Counted from the first letter of the stretch, positions 21,703 to 32,099 are shown. The stretch is DNA of 64,000 nucleotides from Nothopassalora personata (GCA_033816765.1 CM066288.1:496001-560000); one strand, 5' to 3'. Numbers and translations: made by a program. The notes: generated by a model from the letters alone, not told the origin.

Positions 21703-24700
21703 CCACCCCCCCCTCAAAACACCTTCGTCTCGAAGCGTGTGACCTTGAATCTTCCTTAGTGCATATGCGAAGGCTTCATCATCCTCCATACCATCCGTTT
21801 CATCAAGCAGCTCCATCTGAGCGGCCTCGATTGCTTCGTCCGTCGACGTTGTATCCGTCGTTGCATTAGAAGCAGGCACCGAAACCCCTTCGCTATTGCC
21901 CACAGCAACATTAGAAGGCGTGTGGTCACCAACAGGAAGAGCCACAGCACCGGTGCCGACAGAGGGCGGTCGTGCTACTGTGGTTACCTGAGGTGCCAGA
22001 TCCATAATGTGTACATCTGCTTCAGGTCTCATATCGCGCAACGTTTCATTTGGGATCCAACCAGGTGGCGGATGAAAGTTGACCGGTATGGACTTGGTTG
22101 GGTTGTTATGCTTGAAGTCTGCGACTGCCTTCGGTGCATCTTTGCACACTACGCTCGCGGGCTCCCAAGTAGACTCACTGTCCAAGTAACCTTTCCATTT
22201 CACTAGCATGGTAATGCCTCTGCCCTTCGGTTTGGAGTCCAGGATACGCTCAACCTCCCAGGTCTTGAACGTGTTGCCGGTCTCGTCCGTGACTTCGATC
22301 GGTGGCGGCCTCGCATCATCTTCCGGATCTGCGAGTCTGAGGAGATTTGAGTGGAAAGAGTTGTGTACGCGGATCTTATCTGGAAGGGCAACACTGTAAG
22401 CATTCTCACCGAGTGCGGTAGTGACAGTCACTGGTCCAAACCACTTGACGTCGAGCTTCTTCGCTGGGCGTGATGACTTCCAGTTCTTGGTGTTGATGTA
22501 GACATGGTCGCCTGGCTCGTATCGTGGCGGCACCGTGCGGTGCATGTTGGCATTATCAGCTTGCAGGGCTTGGTCGTAACGCAAGCATTCATGGAGATGT
22601 GCGTGGAGGTCCTTCATTTGCTGGGCGAACCGCTCTGCTCCCTCAGCGCTCAGACGTTGCTTGGTCGGCATGAGGCGCTTAGGCAGTGTATCGCCGTTAA
22701 AGTTACCTGTGCGAGGATTGCGGCCTCGCTCAGCGAAGAAAGGCGACACACCAGTGGCTTCAGTAGCGTGGTTGTTCTTCGCAAACTCCGCAAGGGGTAG
22801 CCACTGCACCCAATCTCCTTGTGCGTAGTCGATAAAGACGCGGAGATACTTCTCCATTTCCTTGTTAGTGTTCTCAGACTGCCCATCCGTCTCAGGGTGG
22901 AAGGCTGTAGACAGCTTGTGGTCTATGCCGACTAGTTCGCAGAAGCGCTGCCAGAAAGCTGACAGCCACTGGCTCCCTCGATCGGTGACAATGGATAGCG
23001 GCGCACCATGCAGGCGGTAGTAGTCTCGCACGAAGACTTCGGCGATGTACTCAGCCGTCATCTCCTTGACGGGAATCATGTGACAACCTTTGCCTGTGCG
23101 ATCCGTGATTGTGAGAGCGTTAGTGTATGTGACGCCATTGCAGTCGGTGCTCTCTGGCAGTCCCACTACGAAGTCCATAGCAATCTCGTCCCATAACTCA
23201 AAAGGAATAGGCAGGGGCTTCAGCAGGCCTGGGTATTGGGTCTGCGAAGGCTTGGACGAGCGGCATTCGTGGCACTTAAAGACCTTGTTGCGGACGTACT
23301 GCGAGAGGCCGGGCCAGATGAAATCGCGCGTAATCAGTTCGAAGGTCTTTGCTCGACCTGGATGCCCTGCAGAAGGGGTGCTGTGATAGGCCTTGAACAC
23401 CTCGAAGCGCAGATCCGGAGCATCAGGCACGAACACGTTGTATCCGCCGTACCTATTCTTCATGTAGATCAGGCCGCCTATAGCGACTGCGTCGCTGTCG
23501 TCCATACGGTGACGACGTAGCAGTCCACAAGGTTCTCCGGCATCCAGCTCTCGTAGGGCCTGTTGCATTTCTGGTGCACCATAAGCAGTGCGAATTTCTG
23601 TCATAAGGTCATTGCCTTCGGGGCGGATCTTCATAGGTGAAATGTTGAGAAACCTGTGCTCGGGCAGCAGGGTTTGCTCTTGATGTTGTCGGCGCGGGTC
23701 CTCATCGCTGGCAGGCACATCTTGCGGTCGACGAGTCAGCGTGTCAGGCTTGATGTTGGTCTTGCCAGGGATGTAGACGATCTTGAAGTAGAACTGTGAC
23801 AAGAACTCGGACCAGCGGGCCTGTCTGCGGTTGAGCACTTTCGTGCTTGTGAACCATTCGAGATTCTTGTGATCTGAATACACGAGAATAGGCTTGCCAC
23901 TCTCATCAGTGAGGTTCTCGAAGTCGGTATCCTCGCTATCCCCGTCGATGTCCCCTGAAATTAGCTCAGGCTTCCATTCTTCAAAGGCTTTGACAATGGC
24001 AAGGAGCTCCTTGTCGTAGATGTCGTAGTTGCACTCCTGGGGTGACATCTTCTTAGACATGAATGCGACAGGACGCCATACGCCATCCTCACCCTTCTGT
24101 GACAGGACTGCTGCAGTGACGAAATCTGAGGCATCAGTTTCGAGCTTAGTTTCGCGTCCTGGCACGAAGTGAGCGAGCACTATGTCCTCTTCAGCAAACG
24201 CCTGCTTCATGCAGTCGAAGGCTGTTTGGCAGGTGTCATCCCACAGCCATGGCACATCTTTCTTTGTCAACTGTGTCATGGGATAAGCGATGCCTGAATA
24301 GTTGCGAATGAACCTGCGGTAGAAGTTGCAGAAGCCTAGGAATGACAGGATATCGGTTGGGTTGCGTGGCGTCTCCCACTCTTGGATGGCTACAATCTTC
24401 TCCTTGTCCATCTTAATACCCTCGGCTCCAATGACCAGTCCGAGGTATTTGGTCTCCTGAACGTGGAACTCGCACTTGTCGATATCGAGCTGGAGACCAG
24501 CTGCCTGAAGCTTGGCCATCACCTTGTCCACGTGCACGATGTGTTCTTCCAGAGTATCGCTGAAGATCAGGGCATCGTCGAGGTACGCCGAGGTAAAGTC
24601 GTCAAGGTATTCTCGAAGGGCGTCGTTGATGTATGACTGAAAGGTCCCAGGGGCGTTGCAGAGTCCAAACGGCATTACTAAGCATTCAAACTGGCCATAT

Positions 24701-26157
24701 CGCGTTGTGAAGGCAGTTTTCCATTCATCCCCTTCAGCGATGCGTAGTCGATTGAACGCCGCGATGACATCCAGTTTTGTGAAGTACTTCTTGCCACTGA
24801 TCCGATTGAGGGTATCTTGGATGAGTGGAATGGGGTACCTGGACTTGACTGTGATCGCGTTCAGAGCGCGATAATCAATGCACACGCGCAGGCCGCCTCC
24901 TGGCTTCCTCACGATGATGACTGGTGACGCTGCTGGTGAGTTGCTGCGCTGGATGTTGCCTTTCTCAAGCTGGTCATCCACCCACGCTTTCACCACTTCA
25001 GACTCCCTGTTGGAGATAGGGTACGGCCTCTTGAAAGGTGGCCTAGCGTCCTTCTTCAGCTTGATCTCATGGTCTAGGCCAGGCCTGTGCGGAGGCAGTT
25101 TGCTGGATTCTTTCTTGGAGAAGAGGTCCTTTCTGTGCTGATAGTGTGCTGGCAACTTTGTTATATCAGCCTCCTTCTCCTTGCGATGCAGTTTCTCCAT
25201 GAAGACATCATAATCTGCTGCGCTCATGGCGTAGACTTCCGCTTGGTGTTCCTGCCGGCGGCGTAGCGTCCTGCGGTAGTCGTCTTCGACATACATAGCG
25301 CATGCAAAGGCGGCATTGCCGCCCATGACTTTCCGTGCTGTCATAGCATGCAGACCCAATGCCTGAGCGGTGACTGGATCTGCTGCGCTCTTCGACGCGT
25401 GCGTTTCGCGTGGGTTGACCCACATGGTGTGCACTTCCGCGCCTCTTGTGCGGCACAGCTTTTGCAACTCGTAGAGGCTGGTTTGCTCAATGTCAACTGG
25501 GTCGTGCTTGCGTCCGCGCTCGACTCGTTCGGCGCCGACTTCGACAGGTGAGGAGGCCGATATGTCACTGATGTCTGGCCGCTCAAGGCTGTCGTAGTCG
25601 GGGTCCGGCGTCGGAGGTGGTTCGGAGGCAGGGAGCACGACTGGCAGGTTGACGTTCTTGTAAAGTGAATGCCCTTGGCATCCGTCGTCGCTGAAGGTGA
25701 GCACGCTTCGTTTCCAGTCCTTGTGTGGGCTGTGCTTTGCATGCCACCCAAGGCCAAGGACGATGTCGTAGCAGGTGTCGGTTACCAAGCATTTGACGAC
25801 TTCGATATGGCCTTGGAGGTTCAACTCGATATTCGTGGCTTTGGTGATGATAGTAGGTGCTTGAGAGCCATCACCCAGGCCTAGTGTGAAGGGTTCGATA
25901 TCATACAAGGGAAATTTGTGTTTGTGCGCGTAGGAAGTGTTCACGAGTTCAGAATTGGCACCATCATCAAGAAAAGTATATGCATGTATTCCATTTGCCC
26001 TACCCTCCACCACAAAGTGATGTGAGACTTCGGGTCCTTTATCTACTTCTATGGAGGAGGGCGTGTTCGTTCGGGCTTGCAAGGAAAATGCCTGTACTGT
26101 TCTCATTTCGTGATGTTCATGTTCGTGTGGGGGATGGTGTTCGTGCTGATGTGACAC
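21571..26157 (-). CDS. pol: Pol polyprotein of element B (PR, RT, RNase H, IN, chromodomain)
   Basis: 1,528 aa from a GTG at 26157, but the frame is open further upstream across the gag stop, so it is most likely made as Gag-Pol by -1 frameshifting. Domains by residue: protease with DDGA (64-67); RT about 370-570 with YLDD at 525-528; RNase H about 670-790 (ETDAS, YDKE, SDHKN); integrase zinc finger H924, H932, C962, C965; integrase D995, D1059 and E1095 (35 residues between the last two); chromodomain about 1299-1352 with W1300, W1321 and W1331 in cage positions, which could bind methylated H3K9. The last residues are encoded by the polypurine tract and LTR. No stops or frameshifts. Confidence 0.93.
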   Translation of the reverse strand: MSHQHEHHPPHEHEHHEMRTVQAFSLQARTNTPSSIEVDKGPEVSHHFVVEGRANGIHAYTFLDDGANSELVNTSYAHKHKFPLYDIEPFTLGLGDGSQAPTIITKATNIELNLQGHIEVVKCLVTDTCYDIVLGLGWHAKHSPHKDWKRSVLTFSDDGCQGHSLYKNVNLPVVLPASEPPPTPDPDYDSLERPDISDISASSPVEVGAERVERGRKHDPVDIEQTSLYELQKLCRTRGAEVHTMWVNPRETHASKSAADPVTAQALGLHAMTARKVMGGNAAFACAMYVEDDYRRTLRRRQEHQAEVYAMSAADYDVFMEKLHRKEKEADITKLPAHYQHRKDLFSKKESSKLPPHRPGLDHEIKLKKDARPPFKRPYPISNRESEVVKAWVDDQLEKGNIQRSNSPAASPVIIVRKPGGGLRVCIDYRALNAITVKSRYPIPLIQDTLNRISGKKYFTKLDVIAAFNRLRIAEGDEWKTAFTTRYGQFECLVMPFGLCNAPGTFQSYINDALREYLDDFTSAYLDDALIFSDTLEEHIVHVDKVMAKLQAAGLQLDIDKCEFHVQETKYLGLVIGAEGIKMDKEKIVAIQEWETPRNPTDILSFLGFCNFYRRFIRNYSGIAYPMTQLTKKDVPWLWDDTCQTAFDCMKQAFAEEDIVLAHFVPGRETKLETDASDFVTAAVLSQKGEDGVWRPVAFMSKKMSPQECNYDIYDKELLAIVKAFEEWKPELISGDIDGDSEDTDFENLTDESGKPILVYSDHKNLEWFTSTKVLNRRQARWSEFLSQFYFKIVYIPGKTNIKPDTLTRRPQDVPASDEDPRRQHQEQTLLPEHRFLNISPMKIRPEGNDLMTEIRTAYGAPEMQQALRELDAGEPCGLLRRHRMDDSDAVAIGGLIYMKNRYGGYNVFVPDAPDLRFEVFKAYHSTPSAGHPGRAKTFELITRDFIWPGLSQYVRNKVFKCHECRSSKPSQTQYPGLLKPLPIPFELWDEIAMDFVVGLPESTDCNGVTYTNALTITDRTGKGCHMIPVKEMTAEYIAEVFVRDYYRLHGAPLSIVTDRGSQWLSAFWQRFCELVGIDHKLSTAFHPETDGQSENTNKEMEKYLRVFIDYAQGDWVQWLPLAEFAKNNHATEATGVSPFFAERGRNPRTGNFNGDTLPKRLMPTKQRLSAEGAERFAQQMKDLHAHLHECLRYDQALQADNANMHRTVPPRYEPGDHVYINTKNWKSSRPAKKLDVKWFGPVTVTTALGENAYSVALPDKIRVHNSFHSNLLRLADPEDDARPPPIEVTDETGNTFKTWEVERILDSKPKGRGITMLVKWKGYLDSESTWEPASVVCKDAPKAVADFKHNNPTKSIPVNFHPPPGWIPNETLRDMRPEADVHIMDLAPQVTTVARPPSVGTGAVALPVGDHTPSNVAVGNSEGVSVPASNATTDTTSTDEAIEAAQMELLDETDGMEDDEAFAYALRKIQGHTLRDEGVLRGGWCHGRSASEGFGMDHVTSEHVTRMTQPGPKPTRDTSALKYRPRP
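21703..21714 (-). promoter_or_regulatory. Element B polypurine tract
   Basis: On the minus strand a G-rich run (AGGGGGGGGTGG) directly abuts the 3' LTR; it also encodes RGGW of Pol. Confidence 0.8.
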
Positions 26158-26198
26158 TTCCTGTGTCGGACCATCATCTGTTGCGCTCAGAAGATGGC

Positions 26199-28271
26199 CT
26201 AGGCGTTTTCCGCCGGTGGTGCTGCAGCAGCAGTCATGCCGTTGTTAGCAGTTTTGCGCTTGGGTCGCTCGTACGGGTCGAGTGGACAGCCGGCAGCTCC
26301 AGACGCGTGTCCGGTGCCGCGGCAGCGTAGGCAACCACCACTCGCGATGATCTGGGTACGCTGATCCTGAGTGAGTGGTGCGAGGTTCTTGTATTGCTCA
26401 GGTCGGTCCTTCCATGGAAGCAACGCCTGGTTGGTGTGTGGGGAGCGACCGAGTGGTGCATTCACATCAGCAGGGATTGCTGGCGGTGTCACCTGGCCGA
26501 CAGTTGGCGGAGTTGCACCTGGTGCGGCGCCCGAGGGCTTGCCAGGTGGCTTCTTGTTGTCCTTGTTGTCGTTGACCTTTCGTGGCAGGTCGATATCAAG
26601 CTGAGCCATCTCACTCTCCAGTCGGTAGCACTGTGCCGCCAGACTCTCGGCGGTCTTAAACTCTGGCAGTCCTACCAGGCGGTTGCGGTATTTGAAGCTA
26701 AGCTTCTTCTTGAGTTCCTGTGCCTCTTGCTTACGGCTCGTAGCAGGTGGTAGGCGCGCGCGCTCCTTCTGATACTTCGCGTAGAATACGGAGAACTTGT
26801 CTGAGTCGTTCATCTTGAGTGCGTCCATGTTGTTGCGAGCCGTTCCTTCTGGGTCGTAGTCGCCGAAGTTCTTGTTGAGGAATTTGAGTGCTTTGCGTAC
26901 AGACGTGAACTGCTTGCTAGTGGTCTGTCTGCCGAAGACGATCTTCTGAGGGATGTGGTTTCGCAACATCTGCTGTGCTAGACCAGTGGTGCACTCCTGC
27001 AGGAAGCGCAAGGCGGACGGAACGTCCTTGAAGACGGATACAGAGAACTTGTTACCCACCTGGATTGTCCATTCATCCAGGCTTGGTGAGTCCTTGCCGT
27101 AGTTTTCTCCTGAGAACTTGGGCTTAGGCATGTCGACACGGCTATTTGTCTTGAAGTCTTCTGTCATGGTGGGATCGTAACGCACGACATCGACTGAGTC
27201 GAGGGGAATGACTTCGAAGTCCTCGTCTTCACCCTTCTTCTTGCTCTTGCCCTTGCTCTTGCTCTTGCGCTGAGGGCGTGCGTCGTAGTCGGATTCTGAG
27301 TCGGAGTCGGAGTCGGAGGAAGATGAATCGGATGAGTCGGAGTCGTAAGGATTGCTGCGCTCCTTGCGCTCCTTGCTAGGTGCAGACTCCTTTTCAGCCT
27401 CCTCAGTAGGCTTCTCAGGATTGTCGGCAGGCTTGTCGCCGCGGCGACGTCGAGACAAAGAGAGTTCACGGGCGGAGCGTTCCTTGGGCTTCTCAGCAGG
27501 ACGACCGCGCTTGGCGTCCTCAAGGTCCTGCTTGAGTTTCTGAATGGTTTGTTGAAGACCTGCTATATCGGTAGCGGTAGGTGCGGTGTCGTCAGGAACT
27601 AGAGAGTCTAGTTCCTTGACTTTGTCCTTAAGCGCGTCGACCTCTTTCTCAGCAGCCTTAGTGTTGTTATACCAGGTGTCGGCTTCCTGCCTCAACTCGT
27701 GTTCAGATTTCGCAGTGTGCTGAAGTTCTGTGAAGACCTCCTCGAACTTCTTCTTGTTCAGCTCATTGGCATCGAACAGCGCCGCCCCATCCAGGATGGC
27801 TTGGCGGTGATCGGCCTCGAGCTTACGAAGTGCGTACGAGATGGCTTGTGGTTGGCTCTTGACGTGTTCGTGAAGCTGGGTCGCATCGAGTGACTGCAGC
27901 TGTTCGAGTGGGATGCGGTAGGTGCCCGAGCGACCTTGTGTGTCTGTCCAATCAACGGCAAAGTCCTTTCGTGAGGTATCCTTCGTGCCGTCGTCGTTCA
28001 TGTGGCTATCAACATCACTCTCGTGTATCAATGCTGCGAGGTTGAATGTGTCTGGGATTTGTGATGCCTCTTCCTCCTCATCCTCGGGAAGTTCATCGAG
28101 AATCGCTCGTTCCTGTTCGGCGTATTTGGTGTAGGGATCTATCGCAACGGAGTCATCGGACTGGGTGTGCTGATCGGATCGCGTGAAGAGTTCTGAGTTT
28201 CGAGTCAGTCGCGAACGGCGCTCGACACGTTGAGTATCGGCGCCGCCGCCAGGTTGATTTAGTCTGGCCAT
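26199..28271 (-). CDS. gag: Gag of element B
   Basis: 690 aa structural protein. The N-terminal half is charged with probable coiled coil (about 150-260), then a low-complexity Ser/Asp and Lys/Arg region (about 270-360), then a capsid-like domain (about 375-550, with DEWTIQVGNKF and KFSVFYAKYQKERARL). Near the C-terminus CLRCRGTGHASGAAGC is a non-standard zinc knuckle (CX2CX4HX6C). The ATG at 28271 is 160 bp after the 5' LTR. The length equals that of element C Gag, though the sequences differ strongly. It ends ENA-stop, overlapping the open pol frame. Confidence 0.9.
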   Translation of the reverse strand: MARLNQPGGGADTQRVERRSRLTRNSELFTRSDQHTQSDDSVAIDPYTKYAEQERAILDELPEDEEEEASQIPDTFNLAALIHESDVDSHMNDDGTKDTSRKDFAVDWTDTQGRSGTYRIPLEQLQSLDATQLHEHVKSQPQAISYALRKLEADHRQAILDGAALFDANELNKKKFEEVFTELQHTAKSEHELRQEADTWYNNTKAAEKEVDALKDKVKELDSLVPDDTAPTATDIAGLQQTIQKLKQDLEDAKRGRPAEKPKERSARELSLSRRRRGDKPADNPEKPTEEAEKESAPSKERKERSNPYDSDSSDSSSSDSDSDSESDYDARPQRKSKSKGKSKKKGEDEDFEVIPLDSVDVVRYDPTMTEDFKTNSRVDMPKPKFSGENYGKDSPSLDEWTIQVGNKFSVSVFKDVPSALRFLQECTTGLAQQMLRNHIPQKIVFGRQTTSKQFTSVRKALKFLNKNFGDYDPEGTARNNMDALKMNDSDKFSVFYAKYQKERARLPPATSRKQEAQELKKKLSFKYRNRLVGLPEFKTAESLAAQCYRLESEMAQLDIDLPRKVNDNKDNKKPPGKPSGAAPGATPPTVGQVTPPAIPADVNAPLGRSPHTNQALLPWKDRPEQYKNLAPLTQDQRTQIIASGGCLRCRGTGHASGAAGCPLDPYERPKRKTANNGMTAAAAPPAENA
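26205..26211 (-). promoter_or_regulatory. Probable -1 frameshift site of element B (variant)
   Basis: On the minus strand GGAAAAC lies one codon before the gag stop, at the same place as the perfect GGGAAAC of element C. The first three bases are not identical, so slippage at this exact site is less certain. Confidence 0.45.
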
Positions 28272-28419
28272 GCTGGCCGACGTGCGCCTTTCTGGCGACT
28301 CGGGGAAAGAGAGAGCACTGCGCTATCTTTGCGCTAGTGCGAGTCGGGGATTTCGAGGAGTCGCGATGTCGCGATTTTTGAGCTGAGCGGCGCTGAATGT
28401 GGCAGCGTCCTTGTTGGCG

Positions 28420-28428
28420 AGCTATCGA
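28420..28428 (-). promoter_or_regulatory. Putative self-priming PBS of element B
   Basis: On the minus strand TCGATAGCT lies two bases inside the 5' LTR and is complementary to AGCTATCGA in the LTR (28479-28487). Confidence 0.6.
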
Positions 28429-28430
28429 AG

Positions 28431-28636
28431 TGTCACGAGGCTACAGTGCGAGAGTGCAGGGGTGTAGTATTAACAAAGTCGATAGCTAAAGAGAGAAGTA
28501 GGTTCTAAGGTCGAGGCCTATACTTAAGGGCCGAGGTGTCGCGGGTCGGCTTCGGGCCGGGCTGAGTCATCCTGGTCACGTGCTCTGAGGTCACGTGATC
28601 CATCCCAAATCCTTCACTTGCGGAGCGGCCGTGACA
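28431..28636 (-). repeat. Element B 5' LTR
   Basis: 206 bp, identical by eye to 21497-21702. An open frame that seems to cross from here into Copia DNA is only a chance fusion. Confidence 0.92.
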
Positions 28637-28641
28637 GGTAT

Positions 28642-30910
28642 CTAAATCGTAGAAATGAACTAGGTAACGATCACTATTGTATACTAGTATAAACTTAGCT
28701 AAATCTATAGCTACGTACCTATAGGGAGTCATTACCCTAATTAGCTTAGTCCTGTTAAACACTTTATGTACCTTAGCTAGGCTACATGCTCTATAATGTG
28801 TAGTAAGGGGTGCTTTAGGTGCATTAGGGTTAATGACCACCCCCTTAACTCTAAACGGAAGCTAGTTAATGCGTTTAGCGCTAATATAGCCGAAGATTTA
28901 GTGCCACTAGCGGCCTAAGAGCTTACGGTGTTTAATAGGGGTCCTACTAGACGTTACTATACCTTTAGTACCCCCTATACTATTTATTACTACTATAACG
29001 GTACGGTCGCCGTTAGAGTCCTAAATAGGCGGTGTTTAGATAGTATTACCCTTACTAATTATACTAATAAAGTGCGCTATGCGCTACTTCTTAGTAATCT
29101 TTAGTAGGATGCTCCTATTATTACTCGATAGCTATTTATAGACTATCTCTAACTAAGGCGGTATAACTACCTTAAAGAAGGAGATTGTGCTAGTAGGGCG
29201 GTGTAGGTCTATTAATTTCTTATTATTGTAATAGACTAAATTAGTGCGTCCGTACTACTAAAGTCTAGCCGTCTCTATGCGTAAGTAGGAGATAACGTTC
29301 ACATAAAAGCCTAGGCAATAGGCTACATCTAATAGGGTAAATAGTATCCCCTCTATCTTTATACGAACCTTGCCTAATGCGGTAATAGGGAATGTCGTGG
29401 TTCCGGCTTAGATTAATAAGGTAGTTAGGCGCTCTATAATGAATTCTACGCCCTACTAGTTATAGTGATTAATAAGATAGGTGTCCGAGCAGTTGTCGTA
29501 TACCTAGCAATCCCTAAAGTTAAAGCTTAATTAGCTTATCGAGCTCGAAAGGATAGTAAGACTAGTAAAGCCGTGCGGTACTGCCTTACCCTTAGTAATT
29601 GCCTTATCTCGTTCCTTATCCGTATACCTATTGCGGTTTAATACGCCTAGTAAGCGTTTACTATCATTACCTAAGTAGTAATTAATAAAGTGCTTCTAGT
29701 ACTTCTTCTACTACTTAGAGCGCTAATCCTTTAATAGACGCTTCTTAGGGTTAACTACATCGTATAAATAGAGATTCTTATAACAACTCTCCTTAGGCTC
29801 GCCGGTAATGTTCTAGCAGCCGCTTAGCCTATCGTTATTGTTACTGTTCTTTCCTTTATTTACACCGTTACTACGGTTACGACTCTTATCGCCGCGGCTA
29901 CGACGACGGTCGTTATTATTATTGTCGTTCCTACCGACTATATCTACTATAGGCGCTAGTAGTAGAGGCTCGTCCTCTACTAAGGGTTCGCCTATAAAGG
30001 TTACGAAGACTAATCGACCGTTCGTAGTAACTAGGGTAGTGTCGCGTATCTATTCGAGGTATCGCTCGGTAAGCTTACTAAGCGAGAGCTTATTACGCTT
30101 CTACTCGTTATATAGTAATGCTCTATAGGTAGGAGTTTTCTACTATATCGTAAGTAGAAAGTGTCGTAGTAGGTCTCCGTACTCGGTATAGTTATAATCT
30201 AGCATCTTAGTCTATAGTACTAGCTAGTCTAAACACTAGTCGTCGACCCTTCGGGCCTAGCTCTTCTAAAGCCTATTTAGCTCTAGTATAAGCTATCGCT
30301 TACGTAACATGTCGTTTAGTCCGTACTAATCCTTTAGAGCCTAGACCTTACCTCTAAGTGTGCGTTTACTATACATTAGCTCCTAGCCTAGCTCTATAGT
30401 AGTCCTAATTAGGTAGGTAACTAATTTGGACCTTACGGACGTAAAGATGTTATACATCTACTACCTACGGTCGGTGTCTAACTAGCGGAGCTTAATAAGC
30501 TCCTTATCTTTAGCCGTAGCGTCTTTAGTAGTGTATACTAATTAGATTTGCTCGAACGTTAAGTACACCGGCTCTATTAGCTTGGCGGTAGTGTCGTTTG
30601 GATCTACATACTTCTAGATATTTAGAGACTTAGCGTAGAGCTCTAACTAACGGTTAAACTTATCCTATTAGTTATAACTCTTAAGAACTATAGTACCGTG
30701 CGGTAAAACACCGGTACTACCGGGTGTCTCGGTAGTCGCTATAACGGTATTAATGGGCCTAATAAAGGTTCCTATAGGTCTACTAGGGTTACTACACTAC
30801 TATGTAATAGTTGTTAATAGGATAATAATAGATCCCACTAGTTTTTAATAACGATGCAAAATCTACTCTAGGGCTTCGTTTTATGTAGCGAACGTTAGTA
30901 AGCGCCTACC
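28642..30910 (-). pseudogene. Copia E gag and integrase remnant
   Basis: At about 28640-28840 the minus strand reads HKVFNRTKLIRVMTPYRYV, then FILVYNSDRYLVHFYDLDT, typical of the integrase region of fungal Copia elements. The 5' part (about 29000-30900) should hold gag; a possible zinc-knuckle segment lies near 29760-29830. Frames are broken by TAG codons. Confidence 0.6.
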
Positions 30911-30921
30911 GGGCTCATAAC
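30911..30921 (-). promoter_or_regulatory. Copia E primer-binding site for initiator tRNA-Met half-molecule
   Basis: The plus strand reads GGGCTCATAAC, the anticodon stem-loop sequence of eukaryotic initiator tRNA-Met, so the minus-strand RNA would pair with that internal region. It abuts the LTR exactly. This matches the Copia habit of priming with a cleaved initiator tRNA. Confidence 0.75.
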
Positions 30922-31127
30922 TATTACGTTATAAGTAGTTAGAAGTTATGAAATGGGCTTATAAAGGTGTTTTAAAAGCAGGTAGTAGATTGCATGTATC
31001 TAAGCTAGAATTAAAAGGGCTACTTATGAAAAGGCTATAGGTAACTAATTAATGTTACCTAATTCTTAGCCGCTACTACCTTAGGTTTAATTAGGCTATA
31101 GCGCCGGTGCACGCTTAGATCGTAACA
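30922..31127 (-). repeat. Copia E 5' LTR
   Basis: 206 bp, TATTACG...CGTAACA, paired with the split copy at 8690-9147 and followed by the TSD CTACA. Confidence 0.88.
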
Positions 31128-31635
31128 CTACATACACATTCTTAAAGCTTTTTAAGAAGCTTTTAGTAAGGTATGCTATATATATAATAGTGTTTTAAGG
31201 GTGTTACTAACTTATAAGTAGCATTATAGTAGATGTTATTAAGTAGACTGCTATAAACTAGTTTAGTAGTACTAGTAATGTCTTTAGTGGTAGATCTAGC
31301 TCTAGTAACGATTAAGATCCTAATAAGCGTCCTCCTAGTAATAGTAGAAAGGGTCTACCTACATCTAGTAGGATCTCTAAGCGTAAGACCCTTATTAAGG
31401 CACTTAGACTAGTTAAGTAGATTATTGAGAGCAAGCGTAAGATTACTAAGAAGAATATAACCTTATAGCTTACTATAGTATCCCTTAAGGTTGCCTTCTA
31501 TAAGAAGAAGCTTCTAACTACTAAGGGTAGTATTACTAATCTACTAAACTAGAGTTAGATTAACGCGGCTACCTAGGATTTCGATTATATAACAGGCGAC
31601 CCTTAAGGTCGTATTTCTAACACTATTACTATTAT
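31128..31635 (+). repeat. RIP-altered remnant with a basic coding relic
   Basis: Continues the DNA into which Copia E inserted. From about 31230 to 31630 the plus strand keeps one frame apart from TAG/TAA codons and reads Ser- and Lys-rich segments such as GRSSSSND, then DPNKRPPSNSRKGLPT and KRKTLIKALRLVK. This could be the C-terminus of a DNA-transposon or retroelement protein, but I cannot assign it. Confidence 0.4.
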
Positions 31636-32099
31636 TAACGACTAATTGGTTATGTTAACCTTAGGTTTAGTTATGTCGACCTTAGGTTTAGAGGGGGGGT
31701 GCCTTAGGTCTAACTTGCCCTAATTTTATTTAGGTTTAATTAGACATTTAGGTAAGCTAGTAGGACCTAGTATAGCTATTAAGATATATACTACGCAGTT
31801 AAGCATTGTAAGCGTAGCATTAAGGCAACAATTCAATTTATACCTCTCGAGTAGAGGGCATAGGGGTTTAGGGTCCGCTAATCCTCTTATTTTATCTAGC
31901 TACTGCGCTGCTCGTTACGTGACCTAATTTCACGGTCCCGGGACCGGCAAATACCTCTACTTACATAAGCGCCGCTTTACACTACTATAACTCGGACAGG
32001 CCTACATAGGGTAGTTAGTAGACATTATTTTAGTGGTTAATAAGGGGGGGTATTAAGTATACACCCGGTAGCGTATTAGCATCTAGTTTATAAGGTTAA

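Larger units (their letters stand above)
21497..28636 (-). mobile_element. Element B: intact chromodomain Gypsy retrotransposon
   Basis: 7,140 bp with 206-bp LTRs that look identical and a perfect TSD GGTAT (21492-21496, 28637-28641). Gag (690 aa) and Pol (over 1,500 aa) are fully open and all catalytic motifs are present, so it may be autonomous and very recent. Gag and Pol are in different frames (Pol is -1). It interrupts the integrase of RIP-altered Copia E and itself shows no RIP. Confidence 0.94.
8690..31127 (-). mobile_element. Element E: RIP-altered Ty1/Copia retrotransposon with four nested insertions
   Basis: Bounded by 206-bp LTRs (8690-9147 once its insert is removed; 30922-31127) and a perfect TSD CTACA (8685-8689, 31128-31132). 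Net length without inserts is about 7.2 kb. On the minus strand the order is LTR, tRNA-Met-type PBS, gag, integrase, RT with YVDD, RNase H, polypurine tract, LTR: integrase before RT makes it Copia. The reading frames are full of TAG in place of CAG/TGG. Inserts: solo LTR 8828-9074, solo A-type LTR 9996-10311, element D 11328-18870, element B 21497-28636. Confidence 0.88.

Noticed and set aside
28505..28840. 111-aa minus-strand frame as one gene
   Set aside because: It fuses Copia integrase sequence with the LTR of element B across the insertion joint.
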